Shown here: piece after piece, positions 11,141 through 21,319 of the stretch
How positions within the stretch are numbered: the first letter of the stretch is position 1
How the letters are laid out: each line of letters opens with the position of its first letter
NCBI GenBank assembly: GCA_002007465.1
Contig: LNAC01000233.1
Location: 1,441,776-1,505,775 of the forward strand
DNA length: 64,000 nucleotides
DNA from: Ailurus styani
Taxonomy: Eukaryota > Chordata > Mammalia > Carnivora > Ailuridae
Reading direction: 5' to 3'
Position numbers and translations under genes: made by a program
Notes under the pieces: model-generated
Seen by the model: the letters and a program-made list of their open reading frames with translations, nothing else
What the model was told of the DNA's origin: nothing
Database searches by the model: none

Positions 11141-12256
11141 TCAAGACACATCTCCAAAGGTAAGGGAAACAAAAGCAAAAATGAACTTTTGGGACTTCAT
11201 CAAGATAAACCCTTCTGCACAGCAAAGGAAACAGTCAACAAAACAAAGAGGCAACCCACAGAATGGGAGAAGATATTCACAAATGACACTACAGAGGGCT
11301 GATATCAAAGATCTATAAAGAACTCCTCAAACTCAACACCCAAAAAACAGATAATCGATCACTTCAAAAAAATGGGCAGAAGACATGAACAGACATTTCT
11401 CCAAAGAAGACATACAAATGGCTAACAGACATATGAAAAAATGTTCGTTATCATTAGGCATCAGGGAAATCTAAATCAAAACCACATTGAGATACCACCT
11501 TATACCAGTTAGAATGGCAAAAATTAACAAGGCAAGAAACAACAAATGTTGGAGAGGATGTGGAGAAAGGGGGGCACTCTTACACTGTTGGTGAGAATGC
11601 AAGTTGGTGTGGCCACTTTGGAAAACAGTGTGGAGATTCCTCAAAAAATTAAAAATAGAGCTACCCTATGACCTGGTAATTGCACTACCAGGTAGTTATC
11701 CCAAAGATACAGATGCAGTGAAAAGAAGGGCCATATGCACCCCAACGTTCATAGCAGCAATGTCCACAATAGCCAAACTGTGGAAAGAGCCGAGATGCCC
11801 TTCAACAGACGAATGGATAAAGAAGATATGGCCCGTATATACAACGGAATATTACTCAGCCATCAAAAAGGACGAATACCCAACTTTTGCATCAACATGG
11901 ACAAGTCTGGAGATTATGCTGAGTGAAATAAGTCAATCAGAGAAGTCAGTTATCATATGGTTTCACTTACTTGTGGAACATAGGGAATAACATGGAAGAC
12001 ATTAGGAGAAGGAAAGGAAAAGTGAATTGGGATAAATCAGAGGGGGAGACAAACCACAAGAGACTGTGGACTCTGAGCAACAAACAGGATTTTAGAGGTG
12101 AGGGGGGTTGGGGGATGGGTGAACCTGGTGGTGGGAATTAAGGAGGGCACAGATTGCATGGAGCACTGGGTGTTATATGTAAACAATGAATCTTTGAACA
12201 CTACATCAAAAACAAATGATGTATTGTATAGTGACTAACATAACACATTAAAAAAA
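11141..12256 (+). mobile_element. LINE-1, 5'-truncated (about 1.1 kb)
   Basis: It covers the last third of ORF2 and the 3' UTR, ending in a poly(A) run. The frame at 11604-11990 reads [16 protein letters not shown], then RRAICTPTFIAAMSTIAKLW and EYYSAIKKDEYPTF, all standard for the ORF2p C-terminus. The cysteine motif upstream (about 11545-11600) has TGA in place of the second Trp codon of CWWEC. The copy is therefore dead. AAGAAATTCTT near 11127 and AAGAATTTCTC at 12257 may be a diverged target duplication. Confidence 0.92.
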
Positions 12257-12329
12257 AAGAATTTCTCAGAAGAAAATTATCTTAAGTTTGAAATTTTATT
12301 CATACAATTACAAAGTTAAACAGTTCATC

Positions 12330-12535
12330 CCCAACAAAGGGGATTAATTCCTTGCCAGTGTTATATTCATCCTACTTGGAGTTCACCAAGCTTCTTGGAT
12401 GTGTAGATTTATGGTTTTCACCAAATTTGCAAAACTTTTGATCATTATTGTTTCAAATATTCATTTTCCTCTTCTCTCTTTCCTCTCTTTCTGGGATTCC
12501 CATTGTACATGTTTTGGGATGTGATCTTTTTAAGG
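12330..12535 (-). mobile_element. Ancient retroelement relic, probably L1 5' region
   Basis: CATCCTACTTGGAGTTCACC, GCTTCTTGGATGTGTAGATT and CTCTTTCTGGGATTCCCATT match the same old repeat type seen at 5577-6700, here represented by a neighbouring part. The family is uncertain. Confidence 0.4.
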
Positions 12536-12695
12536 ATATAATTTAGAACAAGACACCTTTTATATATATAGGATGGAGTATTCAGGCAGAAATCTGTCAA
12601 CATCTAACAAAAAACATTATTTTTTCGGTAGGTGTTATCATGTAATGGTTCATATTTTCTGTGGCTCTGTTGTTCAGTTTAAAATATAGAACTGA

Positions 12696-12887
12696 CCTCC
12701 ATGGCTCAGTCAGTTAAGCGTCTGCCTTTGGCTCAGGTCATGATCCCAGGGTCCTGGGATGGAGCCCCACATCAGGCTCCCTGCTCCATGTGTAGCCTCC
12801 TTCTCCCTCTCCCTCTGCCTGCTGCTCTGCCTGCTTGTATTCTCTCTCTCTGTCAAATAAATAAATAAAATCTTAAAAAAAATAAAT
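12696..12887 (+). mobile_element. CAN-SINE
   Basis: Flanked by the perfect 15-bp duplication AAAATATAGAACTGA (12681-12695 and 12888-12902), which starts with AAAA as expected of L1 endonuclease cutting at TT/AAAA. The first few bases of the head are missing. The core is CCCACATCAGGCTCC and the tail AATAAATAAATAAAATC. Confidence 0.95.
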
Positions 12888-12967
12888 AAAATATAGAACT
12901 GAGAACTTAAACTAAAATCATTCTGTTCAGTTACTGCTAACAAAACATGTAAGAAATTGTGCCCATG

Positions 12968-13358
12968 AGGGATGCCTGGGTGGCTGTCATTAAGTGTCTG
13001 CCTTTGGCTCAGGTCATGATCCCAGGGTCCTGGGATTGAGTCCCACATCGGGCTCCCTGCTCAACAGAAAGCCTGCTTCTCCCTCTCCCACTCCCCCTGC
13101 TTGTGTTCCCTTTGTCGCTGTCTCTCTCTTTAAAATAAAATAAAATATGGGGCGCCTGGGTGGCTCAGTGGGTTAGAGCCTCTGCCTTCGGCTCAGGTCA
13201 TGATCTCAGGGTCTTGCGATTGAGCCCCGCATCAGGCTCCCTGCTGAGCAGGGAGCCTGCTTCCTCCTCTCTCTCCCTTCCTTCCAGCCTACTTGTGATG
13301 TCTCTCTGTCAAATAAATAAATAATAAAAAATCTTGAAAAAAAGAAAATCTTAAAAAA
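12968..13358 (+). mobile_element. Older CAN-SINE, tail split by a younger SINE
   Basis: Body 12968-13147, tail resuming at about 13335-13358. The perfect 17-bp duplication AAGAAATTGTGCCCATG (12951-12967 and 13359-13375) encloses both SINEs. The body is of the older TTAAGTGTCTGCCTTTGGC type with CTGCTTGTGTTCCC. Confidence 0.95.
13149..13334 (+). mobile_element. Mustelid-type CAN-SINE nested in the preceding SINE
   Basis: The head reads GGCGCCTGGGTGGCTCAGTG then GGTTAGAGCCTCTGCCTTC, and the 3' part CCTACTTGTGATGTCTCTC. This is the younger form. Its position in the A-rich tail of an older subtype dates it relative to that subtype. Confidence 0.93.
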
Positions 13359-13470
13359 AAGAAATTGTGCCCATGGTACTTCAGACAGGATCTATACCAT
13401 TGTTAATGAGTTGCAGTTGGACTATGAATTTACTCAAAGAAAATGTCTTGATTTAAAATTAAGAGTTAAA

Positions 13471-13606
13471 TCACGGTGCCTGGGTGGTTCAATCAGTTAA
13501 GCGTCCAACTCTTGATCTCAGCTCAGGTCTTGATCTCAGGGTTGTGAGTTCAAGTCCTGCACTGGGCTCCACACTGGGCATGGAGCCTACTTAAAAAATG
13601 TAAATT
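13471..13606 (+). mobile_element. Short-type CAN-SINE
   Basis: The head is TGCCTGGGTGGTTCAATCAG, and the core TTGTGAGTTCAAGTCCTGC keeps a B-box-like element (GAGTTCAAGTCC). The end is TGGAGCCTACTTAAAAAATG. A perfect 15-bp duplication, AAATTAAGAGTTAAA, lies at 13456-13470 and 13607-13621. Confidence 0.95.
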
Positions 13607-13621
13607 AAATTAAGAGTTAAA

Positions 13622-14119
13622 GAATCATTTATGTTTGCACCCAGAGATTTAGGGGCTTTCATTTTTGCATACCAGATCATAAATTTTAGTTCTCTTTCTT
13701 ATTTTTATTCATATGACATAGAATAATATCAACAGAATAATAGAAGAATCAAGCTTTGGAAACCTTAATTTTGAAGGAAAACTTTGAATTTGAAAGGAAT
13801 TGGCTAATGATTTCTGAGCTCTTAGGACGGTGGAGTTCTGTAGCTGTTTTTGGACACTATTGATGCATGAGGAAAGAAAATGGCAAGCTTGGGTTAATCT
13901 CAATTTTTACAGAGAAGTAAATCAGGAATCAGGGAATCAGGAAGCAGGAATGAGGGAGCTTCTGTGCCACTACACCCAGGCGCTAGCCTCAGTTATCTTC
14001 ATCCACAGGCAGAGAAAGCTCAAGGCCAGCCCAAGACTGCATTGTGAATGACAGACCTTCAGAGGATGCTTAATTTTCACCTGAGACAGGTTTCCTACAC
14101 CAAGGTCAAGGTGTTGATA
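13622..14119. other. Unassigned intergenic DNA
   Basis: No repeat or gene recognised. Short open frames on both strands show no family signature. Confidence 0.4.
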
Positions 14120-14358
14120 AGAAAGGGATGAGCCTGTGGAACCTGAGATGGGGTGTCCACCTCCCCATCTCACCACTGTGTGTGAGGACACAGGGAGAAG
14201 GCAGCCATCTGCAAGCCAGGAAGAGAGCTCTCACTGGGAACCAAACCCTGACGAACCTTGATCTCGGATCTTCTAGCCTCCAGAACTGTGGAAAAATAAA
14301 TTTCTGTTGTTTCAGCCTCCCAGTCTATGTTATTTTATTAAAGCAGTCTGAGCTAAGA
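14120..14358 (+). mobile_element. MLT1-like (MaLR) LTR, 3' portion
   Basis: GTGTGAGGACACAGGGAGAAG, CCATCTGCAAGCCAGGAAG, CTTGATCTCGGATCTTCTAG, CAGCCTCCAGAACTGTGG, AATAAATTTCTGTTGTTTC and an end reading AGCAGTCTGAGCTAAGAC follow the MLT1 consensus order. The 5' half is not clear. Confidence 0.75.
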
Positions 14359-14766
14359 CATCTACCTATCTTTTCTTTTTACTTCAGAAGTGAAGACAAA
14401 TCTTCCATGCATTTTCCTATAGTCTATTGGGTTAAAAAGTAGATACTAGTCCCTCAGTGACCTAAAAAAAACTTGGTGATTAATAACCACTTCTTAGAAG
14501 CAGTAAACATGCAGAAAGAGAACCCAGTATGTATAATCAGAAGTAACCATGGCAAAACCATGACCTCTATAACCACAGTTTGCTCATCTCTTTAATGGGA
14601 GAATAAGTACTCTCACTTCACCAGATGATTCTGCACAATTAATTACATTAATGGCAAATACTAGAGATATAATTCTGTTCAGTATGACTTTTAAAAAAAC
14701 AGAAATGCACACAAATACTATACGATTTTTTGTAAATGGACAAATGAGGCACATAAAGGTGAAATG
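14359..14766. other. Unassigned intergenic DNA
   Basis: AT-rich, no feature recognised. Confidence 0.4.
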
Positions 14767-14954
14767 GGGCCCCTGGGCGACTCAGTCGGCTAAGCATCTG
14801 CTTTGGGCTTGGGTCCAGGGTCCTGGGATTGAGCCCCACATCGGGCTCCCTGCTCAGCAGGAAGCCTGCTTCTCCCTCTGCCACTCCCCCTGCTTGTGTT
14901 CCCTCTCTTGCTGTGTCTCTTTCTGTCAAATAAATAAGTAAAATCTTAAAAAAA
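14767..14954 (+). mobile_element. CAN-SINE
   Basis: GGGCCCCTGGGCGACTCAGTC head, CCCACATCGGGCTCCCTGC core, CTCCCCCTGCTTGTGTTCCC and an AATAAATAAGTAAAATC tail. No clear target duplication was found. Confidence 0.92.
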
Positions 14955-15910
14955 TACATTGGACATAATGAAGCTCCAGCTTGAGTTATAAATTGATTAA
15001 TAAGATCACTAAAAGGAATCATGACGTATTGGCAAAAGTTCTCTACAAACAGATGTAAAAATTCTGTTAATCATTATTTAAGTTCATGCGCTGAGAAGAA
15101 AAAGCTGCAGCAATTGTCAGCCTGTGTACAAAGCTTTTCCAGCAGAGATTACTGTTATGTTTTCTCCCTGACAATGAAAAAGAGAAGCACAGGGCTTATT
15201 AAGTGAGTGTGCTTTGGCTGAAAAGGGTACAATGGATTACAGATGATGCTGCACTGGCTAAAGTAATATTTTGATTTCCACCATTGCCAAATCTTTTCTT
15301 CCCAAGTCAGAAAAGCTTTCTGCCTTAGGAAATAAAGACCAGTGAAAAGCTAGTCTTGCCCTAATGGACAGGGGTTGCGATCGTGCACTGAAAGAAAGCT
15401 TACAACGGTGGCCAGAAGAAGGGGGTTTTTTCTTGCATAACTGACTTGCTCACGTTCTGTCTGCGATCCAATTAGACACCAAAACTTCCCCAGAAGGAAC
15501 AAGCCAAGTGACTAAATACATCTCCCTAGTCAGGCACCATAGCTCAAGAGGAGAGAACGAGCCACCATAACTTCCCATGCATTTTCAGTTAATCCATCCT
15601 GAGGACTAAGTCTCGTACTCCTTCACTTGAAGACCAATACGGGGAGATTAGGGAAGGGGTAATTTCTCTTTGGCTTTTGTCAGATACCCAATAGATAAGT
15701 CCTCCCCCACCCCTTTTCTGTATTTAGTGTTGAAGCCAAGACATTGATTCAGCCTTGGAGTTGGGGTAATGGAGAATTGACAGAGGTTATCTGTAACATT
15801 TTCAAGTTAGTCAAGTTAGTTATACTTTCATTTTTGGAGGATACATCGTATCTTGAAGGTAATGGAGATCATCATATTTCATCTCTACTTACCAAATGAT
15901 TCAGTACACT
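14955..15910. other. Repeat-free block, possible conserved non-coding DNA
   Basis: Nearly 1 kb with no recognisable repeat. The part at about 15080-15600 has balanced composition and homeodomain-like words (CAATTAGA, GTTAATCC) and no open frame of note. Constraint is inferred only from its look and freedom from repeats. Confidence 0.3.
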
Positions 15911-15923
15911 TCGTACCACTTTT

Positions 15924-16676
15924 TTTTCTTTTTTCTTTTTTTTGAGAGCAAATAACCTTTATTGTGTTAAATTTGGGACTGAATACAATTATCTTAAAAT
16001 TTGGGTTCGTAAGTGCCATTTTTGACAAGTTATGAGTTTTTTGAGGAAAATTGAGTGCACATGCTGTAAGCTGCTTCCTATTCCATACCTCTCCAAGTTA
16101 TGGTGTCGCTGCTCTCCCCTACCCCCCTCCTTGGCACAGGGGCAGCCTCGGGACCAGATGCTGCTGGAGGCGAACCACATGATCCCGTGCAGGCCCTGCC
16201 AAGCTCCAACACTGTGTCTTCTCAGAAGACCCTTGTTCTCAGTCAGCGTGTTTTTCTGGATGACTCCACGGACCTGAGTCTCACGTGTGCCACATGTGGG
16301 TATCGCTACAAGCATGTTGCATTTTTCTTGCACCCCATGTTTGATGAGGCTACTGTTACAAGGAACCCAGCCTCCCAAATCTCTGCGGGGACACAGGGCT
16401 GCAGGGGCCAAGGAACTGAAGTCTCCAGCTAGTGAGGTCTACCAACATCCGTATGCATGGTCCACCCCATTCGAGCCCCAAGATCACTGCAGCCTGTCTG
16501 CCATCTTGATGCAAACTGTGAAAGATCCCTGAAATCTGAGGCACCCGGTGAAGAGGTTCTGGATTCCAACCCACAGAAAAGTTCTGGAGGCTGGAAGTCC
16601 GAAATCAGGGTGGCATCGCGGTCAGGTTTGGAGGGAGTTCTCCTCTTGCTGCGGCCTCTCGAAGCAGAGAGAGCTC
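15924..16676 (-). pseudogene. Retrocopy of a spliced, polyadenylated transcript
   Basis: On the minus strand it ends with AATAAAGGTTATTTGCTCTC followed by a poly(A)-like run (15924-15943). It is flanked by TCGTACCACTTTT at 15911-15923 and 16677-16689, the hallmark of L1-mediated insertion. The first roughly 100 nt of the transcript (16577-16672) resemble an MLT1 LTR. The resemblance stops just after CAGCCTCCAGAACT, where MLT1 continues with GTGAG, so the parent probably used that GT as a splice donor. A 140-codon frame at 15989-16411 covers much of the rest but matches no family I recognise. The parent may be a non-coding RNA or an unidentified gene. Confidence 0.75.
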
Positions 16677-16690
16677 TCGTACCACTTTTC

Positions 16691-16900
16691 TTTTTTTTTT
16701 TTTTTAAAGATTTTATTTATTTATTTCACAGAGGGAGAGAGATCACAAGGAGGCAGAGAGGCAGGCAGAGAGAGAGAGGGGGTGGGGAAGCAGGCTCCCC
16801 GCTGAGCAGGGAGCCCGATGCGGGCCTCGATCCCAGGACCCTGAGATCATGACCTGAGCCGAAAGCAGAGGCTTTAACCCACTGAGCCACCCAGGCGCCC
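16691..16900 (-). mobile_element. Mustelid-type CAN-SINE
   Basis: TTTAAAGATTTTATTTATTT, GCAGGCTCCCCGCTGAGCAG, GATCCCAGGACCCTGAGATC, GCTTTAACCCACTGAGCCAC, CCAGGCGCCC. The target duplication TCTCGTACCACTTTTC is at 16675-16690 and 16901-16916 and re-uses the target sequence of the retrocopy. It is little diverged, so it is recent. Confidence 0.96.
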
Positions 16901-16916
16901 TCTCGTACCACTTTTC

Positions 16917-17696
16917 AAAGGGATTCTGAATCAGGGGCAACTTGTGTTATTTCTCTGCTCTTTTGTTTTAGAGCATTTGCAATATAGTGAAGCTGGATGG
17001 AATGCCTAAATTCAGAGCAGTGCGTTGAAAATAAATACATATAAAAATCACCAACCAAGCACAGAGCACAGACATCTGTCTAAAGTCTTTGTTTGTATAT
17101 GTGCAATTAAGGTTTTTTAAATTCCAAAATTAAAAACAAAATGATTGCACCCAGAAGAGCAGCCAGTTGAGTTTAGAAGGAAATGGGAAGAACTGCCAAA
17201 TCTGAATTTTTTTCTTTTTTTTCAGTATCCTAATTCACAGAATTTCATCAACTCTTCATTTAACCTTGCATCAAAAGGGAGATAAGCTCTTGGAGAAGGT
17301 TCTTGGGGCTCTCCTGCATTATTACAGAACTATATTCTCTCAACACCATGAACTTTCTTTGAATCACATCCAAATTGTTCACTGTCAGAATTCAGACATT
17401 CAGGGGTTGACAACAAAGTCCGCTTCCTCTGATACATGCTTCTCAGCGTGCATTCACATGATTCTGCATAGAATTGTACCAAAGCCTCATTTGGGAGGGA
17501 AGGTGTATTTTTAAAGTAGAAACCGATGAAAAACAGAGTGTCTTGTAGTTTGTCTATATAATCATTACTTTTTTCATTGCATAGAGGGTTTTAAAAATAA
17601 TAATAACAACAGCCAAACAAAAATAACAATGTTAAATTACAACAACACCCTTTAAGCTTCTCTGACTCCTTCATACTGTGGACACAAGTGGAGATT
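16917..17696. other. Unassigned intergenic DNA
   Basis: About 780 bp, no recognisable repeat or gene. The 82-codon frame at 17266-17514 lacks family features. Confidence 0.45.
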
Positions 17697-17712
17697 GAAA
17701 GGCTGCACTTCT

Positions 17713-17929
17713 GGTGCGCCTGGGTGGCTCAGTGGGTTAAAGCCTCTGCCTTCGGCTCAGGTCATGATCTCAGGGTCCTAGGATTGAGCCCTGCATTGGG
17801 CTCTCTGCTTAACAGGGAGCCTGCTTCCTCCTCTCTCTCTCCCTTCCTGCCTCTCTGCCTACTTGTGATCTCTCTCTCTCTCTCTCTCTCTCTGTCAAAT
17901 AAATAAATAAAATCTTAAAAAAAAAAAAA
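17713..17929 (+). mobile_element. Young mustelid-type CAN-SINE
   Basis: A near-consensus copy: GCGCCTGGGTGGCTCAGTGG, TTAAAGCCTCTGCCTTCGG, CCTACTTGTGATCTCTCTC, a CT microsatellite at about 17869-17893, AATAAATAAATAAAATC and A13. A perfect 16-bp duplication, GAAAGGCTGCACTTCT, lies at 17697-17712 and 17930-17945. The intact duplication and tail mark it as one of the youngest insertions here. Confidence 0.97.
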
Positions 17930-17945
17930 GAAAGGCTGCACTTCT

Positions 17946-18302
17946 TTGAAGGCCTGAAGTTTCTGACTCCTTTTTTTAAAATGAGTTCACTGTATTAAAC
18001 TTTGGGTCTTAATTTTAGGAAGAAAATGATGAAATATATTGAGCATTGAGTTTCTTCCCTTCCATCTTCCCCATCTCATTCATCTGATCTCTTATGTCCT
18101 ATAGCGCGGTTGACTTCGGTGAACCTCAGAGCGTGATTCCACCAAACCCACAGGGTTACTCTGTGTGACTGGGTTTAGAAAAGAGAAATGCTGTTTCCCT
18201 AAATGTTTCATATTTTCCATAAACAAGACCCTAATTTTGTAGTAACATGGTCTTTCCCCTGATTCCAATATTTGCTTTTTCATTAACTATTTGGGAGTCA
18301 TT
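17946..18302. other. Unassigned intergenic DNA
   Basis: No feature recognised. Confidence 0.4.
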
Positions 18303-18392
18303 ATAGAAGCCCAACATGGAGCTTGATTCCAGGATGCTAAGATAATGACCTGAGCGTAAGGCAGAGAGTTAACCGACTGAGCCAGGTGCCCC
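18303..18392 (-). mobile_element. CAN-SINE head fragment
   Basis: Only the 5' half of a minus-oriented SINE remains: CCCAACATGGAGCTTGATTCC, TAATGACCTGAGCGTAAGGC, TTAACCGACTGAGCCAGGTG. The tail half is missing, probably through deletion. Confidence 0.8.
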
Positions 18393-18530
18393 AAGACCCA
18401 TATTTGTTTACTAGAGACACACGGGTCTGATTATGTCATTGATTAACTTGACTTTCATCTTCAAGATGGAAAAAAATATCACCTACTTTACAAAGCTCTT
18501 TTAAGAGCTGATAAAATAATATCAGGAAAG

Positions 18531-18728
18531 GGCACCTGGGTGGCTCAGTGGGTTAAAGCCTCTGCCTTCCACTCAGGTCATGATCTTGGGGTCCTGGGAT
18601 CGAGTCTCGCATCGGGCTCTCTGGTCGGCGGGGAGCCTGCTTCCTCCTCTCTCTCTGCCTCCCTCTCTGCCTACTTGTGATCTCTCTCTCTCTCTGTCAT
18701 ATAAATAAATGAAAAATCTTAAAAAAAT
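18531..18728 (+). mobile_element. Young mustelid-type CAN-SINE
   Basis: GGCACCTGGGTGGCTCAGTG then GGTTAAAGCCTCTGCCTTC, CTCGCATCGGGCTCTCTGG, CCTACTTGTGATCTCTCTC. A perfect 14-bp duplication, TAATATCAGGAAAG, lies at 18517-18530 and 18729-18742. Confidence 0.97.
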
Positions 18729-18742
18729 TAATATCAGGAAAG

Positions 18743-19567
18743 TATTTAAGACAGCGCCTGAAGTATACAAATGTCTAGTCAATGGTAATATTACTTTATT
18801 CTTATTGAATATAAAAAAATCTAAAGGATTTCTGACAAATTATATGGAGGGAAATGGGTCAACCTGAAGAATATAAGTGACAGAGAGAAGTCACAAAGTG
18901 TCATATATACAGGTCAAAAATATTCATTGGACATTTGGAATATAGGAACATTCTCAAATTCTCAAATTCGGGCTGATGACCCACTTATGTTAAACAATTT
19001 TTGGCAACTCAAAATTCTAGGCAAACAAACCTCACATAACCCTTTAGATTTTGATAGATTATATTGGGCCCTTAGTATTGAAAGACCACTAGGCAATTTT
19101 TGGCTCAGTGTGTAGGTAACAGGCTCTGCATTCCATAGAGCCATTTGCCCGCAAAGGGCCTGGAGTTTTCTTCTCTGTAATAATTACTCTAACGGAGGGT
19201 CCCCTTCTCCATATTTTAATATTCTTTCAATGAAAGTGCAGTTTCCTACCCTTGTTTGACTCCACCCTTCTTGCTCATTGGGTCATTAGCCCAGATTCTA
19301 CCAACGTTACTGAAATTTCTCTTTACTCCCTCCATCATTTTCCTTCAGGTACTATCTCCATGAAATCTAATAGAAAAACTGTCTGGTGAAATGAATATAA
19401 TGTCAGGACCATCAGTAGCCAGGAAATGGCTGATTTCCCTCTGGATTATTTGCTGGTAACTGAAATAAGCAGTCATTTTCTTTTACCTAAAAATTACCCG
19501 TTATTACATAAGTAAAACACATGTGTGAAAAGTCAAGGTTTTGCTGGGTTGATACTAGATGGTACAG
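18743..19567. other. Unassigned intergenic DNA
   Basis: About 800 bp. CTCAAATT is tandemly doubled near 18953-18968. No repeat family or gene recognised. Confidence 0.45.
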
Positions 19568-19740
19568 GATCCCCCCACTATCGGTAAGTGAGGCTTCTAG
19601 GAAACCTTTCGTAAAACAAATGACGTGAAGGGAAGAAGCAACTGCCACTTTGTTAAAGCGAAAATCCTCTTCAAATTTCTTTAGGTTAGTGAGAAAATGT
19701 ATGAATAGGTCCTTCGTAAAAGCAAAGTGGTGTAAGACAA
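19568..19740. repeat. Ancient repeat with an internal direct duplication
   Basis: CCTTTCGTAAAACAAATGACG (from about 19602) and CCTTCGTAAAAGCAAAGTGG (from about 19713) are similar words about 110 bp apart, within CG-containing sequence such as TAAAGCGAAAATCC. Comparable text occurs as an old interspersed repeat in mammals, but I cannot name it securely. Confidence 0.4.
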
Positions 19741-20234
19741 CCGTTTAGAGAGTGGGGAGACCTATCTTCAATTAAGGAACACCAATTTCTGAATCCTTTG
19801 TGGAACCAGCTATCCCGTTTTCTGCCGAGGCTACTGAGAGAAACCTAACTCAGGGAACAACTGACACCTCAAGCTGGAAAGAATTACATTCTCTTTCGTT
19901 GGGCTTTAGCTCCCAGCACCCATGTGGAACAGCAGGATCTGGGTCGAAGTCCTCGGAGGGCAGGCTTCCCCGAGGCTGGTTACTATGACTGGCCTGGAAA
20001 AAGGCACACTGTTTGCAGTCTGACTTGCCCCCCTGTATACACGTAAGTCTTGGAATTTCCATTTCAGTGGAACAAGAAACGACTGCACCTGTCAGAAGAG
20101 AGCAGAGAGAAGATTTGCTCATTTATACCCCCTTGACTCTATCTGTAACATCTGAATGATCGTCCTTCTTATGATGGAGTCGAAGGGGAGAGATGGGGGA
20201 GGAAAGGACTCCTAGGCAGGACCTTCAACCAGTC
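19741..20234. other. Unassigned intergenic DNA
   Basis: Overlapping open frames on both strands at 19800-20122 are mutually exclusive and show no motif. Confidence 0.4.
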
Positions 20235-20380
20235 TGCTCATTAGAGAATATTCAAAGGACACTGACACCTGGGTCCTACCACAGACTAACCAGAATTCCT
20301 GGGGGTGGGGCTTAGACATTTAAAGAAATGCTACTGAGGTGATTATGGGATGCAGCCAAAATTGAGACCTACCGTTATAG
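20235..20380 (+). mobile_element. MER5A-like hAT-Charlie fragment
   Basis: CACCTGGGTCCTACCACAGAC, CAGAATTCCTGGGGGTGGGG, CTTAGACATTTAAAGAAATG and TGAGGTGATTATGGGATGC follow the MER5A order. It is a non-autonomous DNA transposon relic and its terminal repeats are eroded. Confidence 0.7.
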
Positions 20381-20641
20381 AGGTTAACAGCATTTATTAT
20401 GAAAGAGTGAAAAACGACAGCCAAACAAAAACAGCAATTCCACTACCCCCAAAATAATGACCACTGTCATTGTGGCCTTTATATCTAGATTTATATCTGA
20501 GAGATATTTTTAAAACAATGAGAAGAATTAATTTCCACAACCTAGTAATTGGTACATGTAAAAGGTTTCTCTTATATAACTTGTTCTATTTCTGAGCATG
20601 ATTCTTTCCAGAAGCCATTAGCTAAAAATGGAAAAACACCT
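20381..20641. other. Unassigned intergenic DNA
   Basis: No feature recognised. Confidence 0.35.
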
Positions 20642-20982
20642 CTGTCTTGGTCTGTGGGCTCTTATAACAAAATAGCATAGACTAGGAGGCTTATAAACAA
20701 CAAACACCTATTTCTTACAGTTCTGGAGGCGGCAAGTCCGAGAGCTCCTGCATTGTCTGGTGCAGGCCCTCTTTCTGGTCCACACCTGGCACCTCCTTGC
20801 TCTGTCCTCACATGGTGAACGGTTAAGGGGTCTCTCTGGAGTCTCTTTTATAGGATGATAATCCCATTCTGAGGGCTCCGCCCTTCAAAGCACCTCTGAA
20901 AGTCTCCATCTACTAATACCATCACCTTGGTAGTTAGGATTTTAACATACGAATTGAGGGGGGGACACAAACAATCACGTTG
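20642..20982 (-). mobile_element. MLT1-like (MaLR) LTR, nearly complete
   Basis: Reverse orientation of the MaLR LTR: CTGTCTTGGTCTGTGGGCTC, TTATAACAAAATAGCATAG, CTTACAGTTCTGGAGGCGGC, GCTCTGTCCTCACATGGTG, TCTTTTATAGGATGATAATCC, CTAATACCATCACCTTGGTAG and GGATTTTAACATACGAATTG. It is the clearest MLT1 copy in the window. Confidence 0.85.
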
Positions 20983-21304
20983 CTTTCTATTTAAATTCTT
21001 TCCCCACCTGGTCCTTTTCTGTAGAATGTGTTGCTTGCAGGCAGCAACTGGAGTTTCAGGTCTTCTGTATGCACATGCCCACTGTGCCTTGAGGCATTTC
21101 AGGTCCTCACTTGATACCATGTCATGGGTTCCCTCCAGGAACGGAGATGGTTTCTTTACCACATCAAGTACCTAACCATGAGCCCCTTCATCAGAAATCC
21201 TGCAGCTTTGTAACTGTGTTTTCGGAGCCAAAACAGTCTTCTTTTTTATCTAAAGTATTAGATAAAGATATATCCCCCTCCTACGGATTAGAGAAATTTC
21301 CTTT
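20983..21304. other. Unassigned intergenic DNA
   Basis: No feature recognised. Confidence 0.35.
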
Positions 21305-21319
21305 AAAGGGGGCATTGTT

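Noticed and set aside
15989..16411. 140-codon minus-strand frame as a live gene
   Set aside because: It lies inside a retrocopy with target duplications and matches no family I know. A live coding gene cannot be supported.
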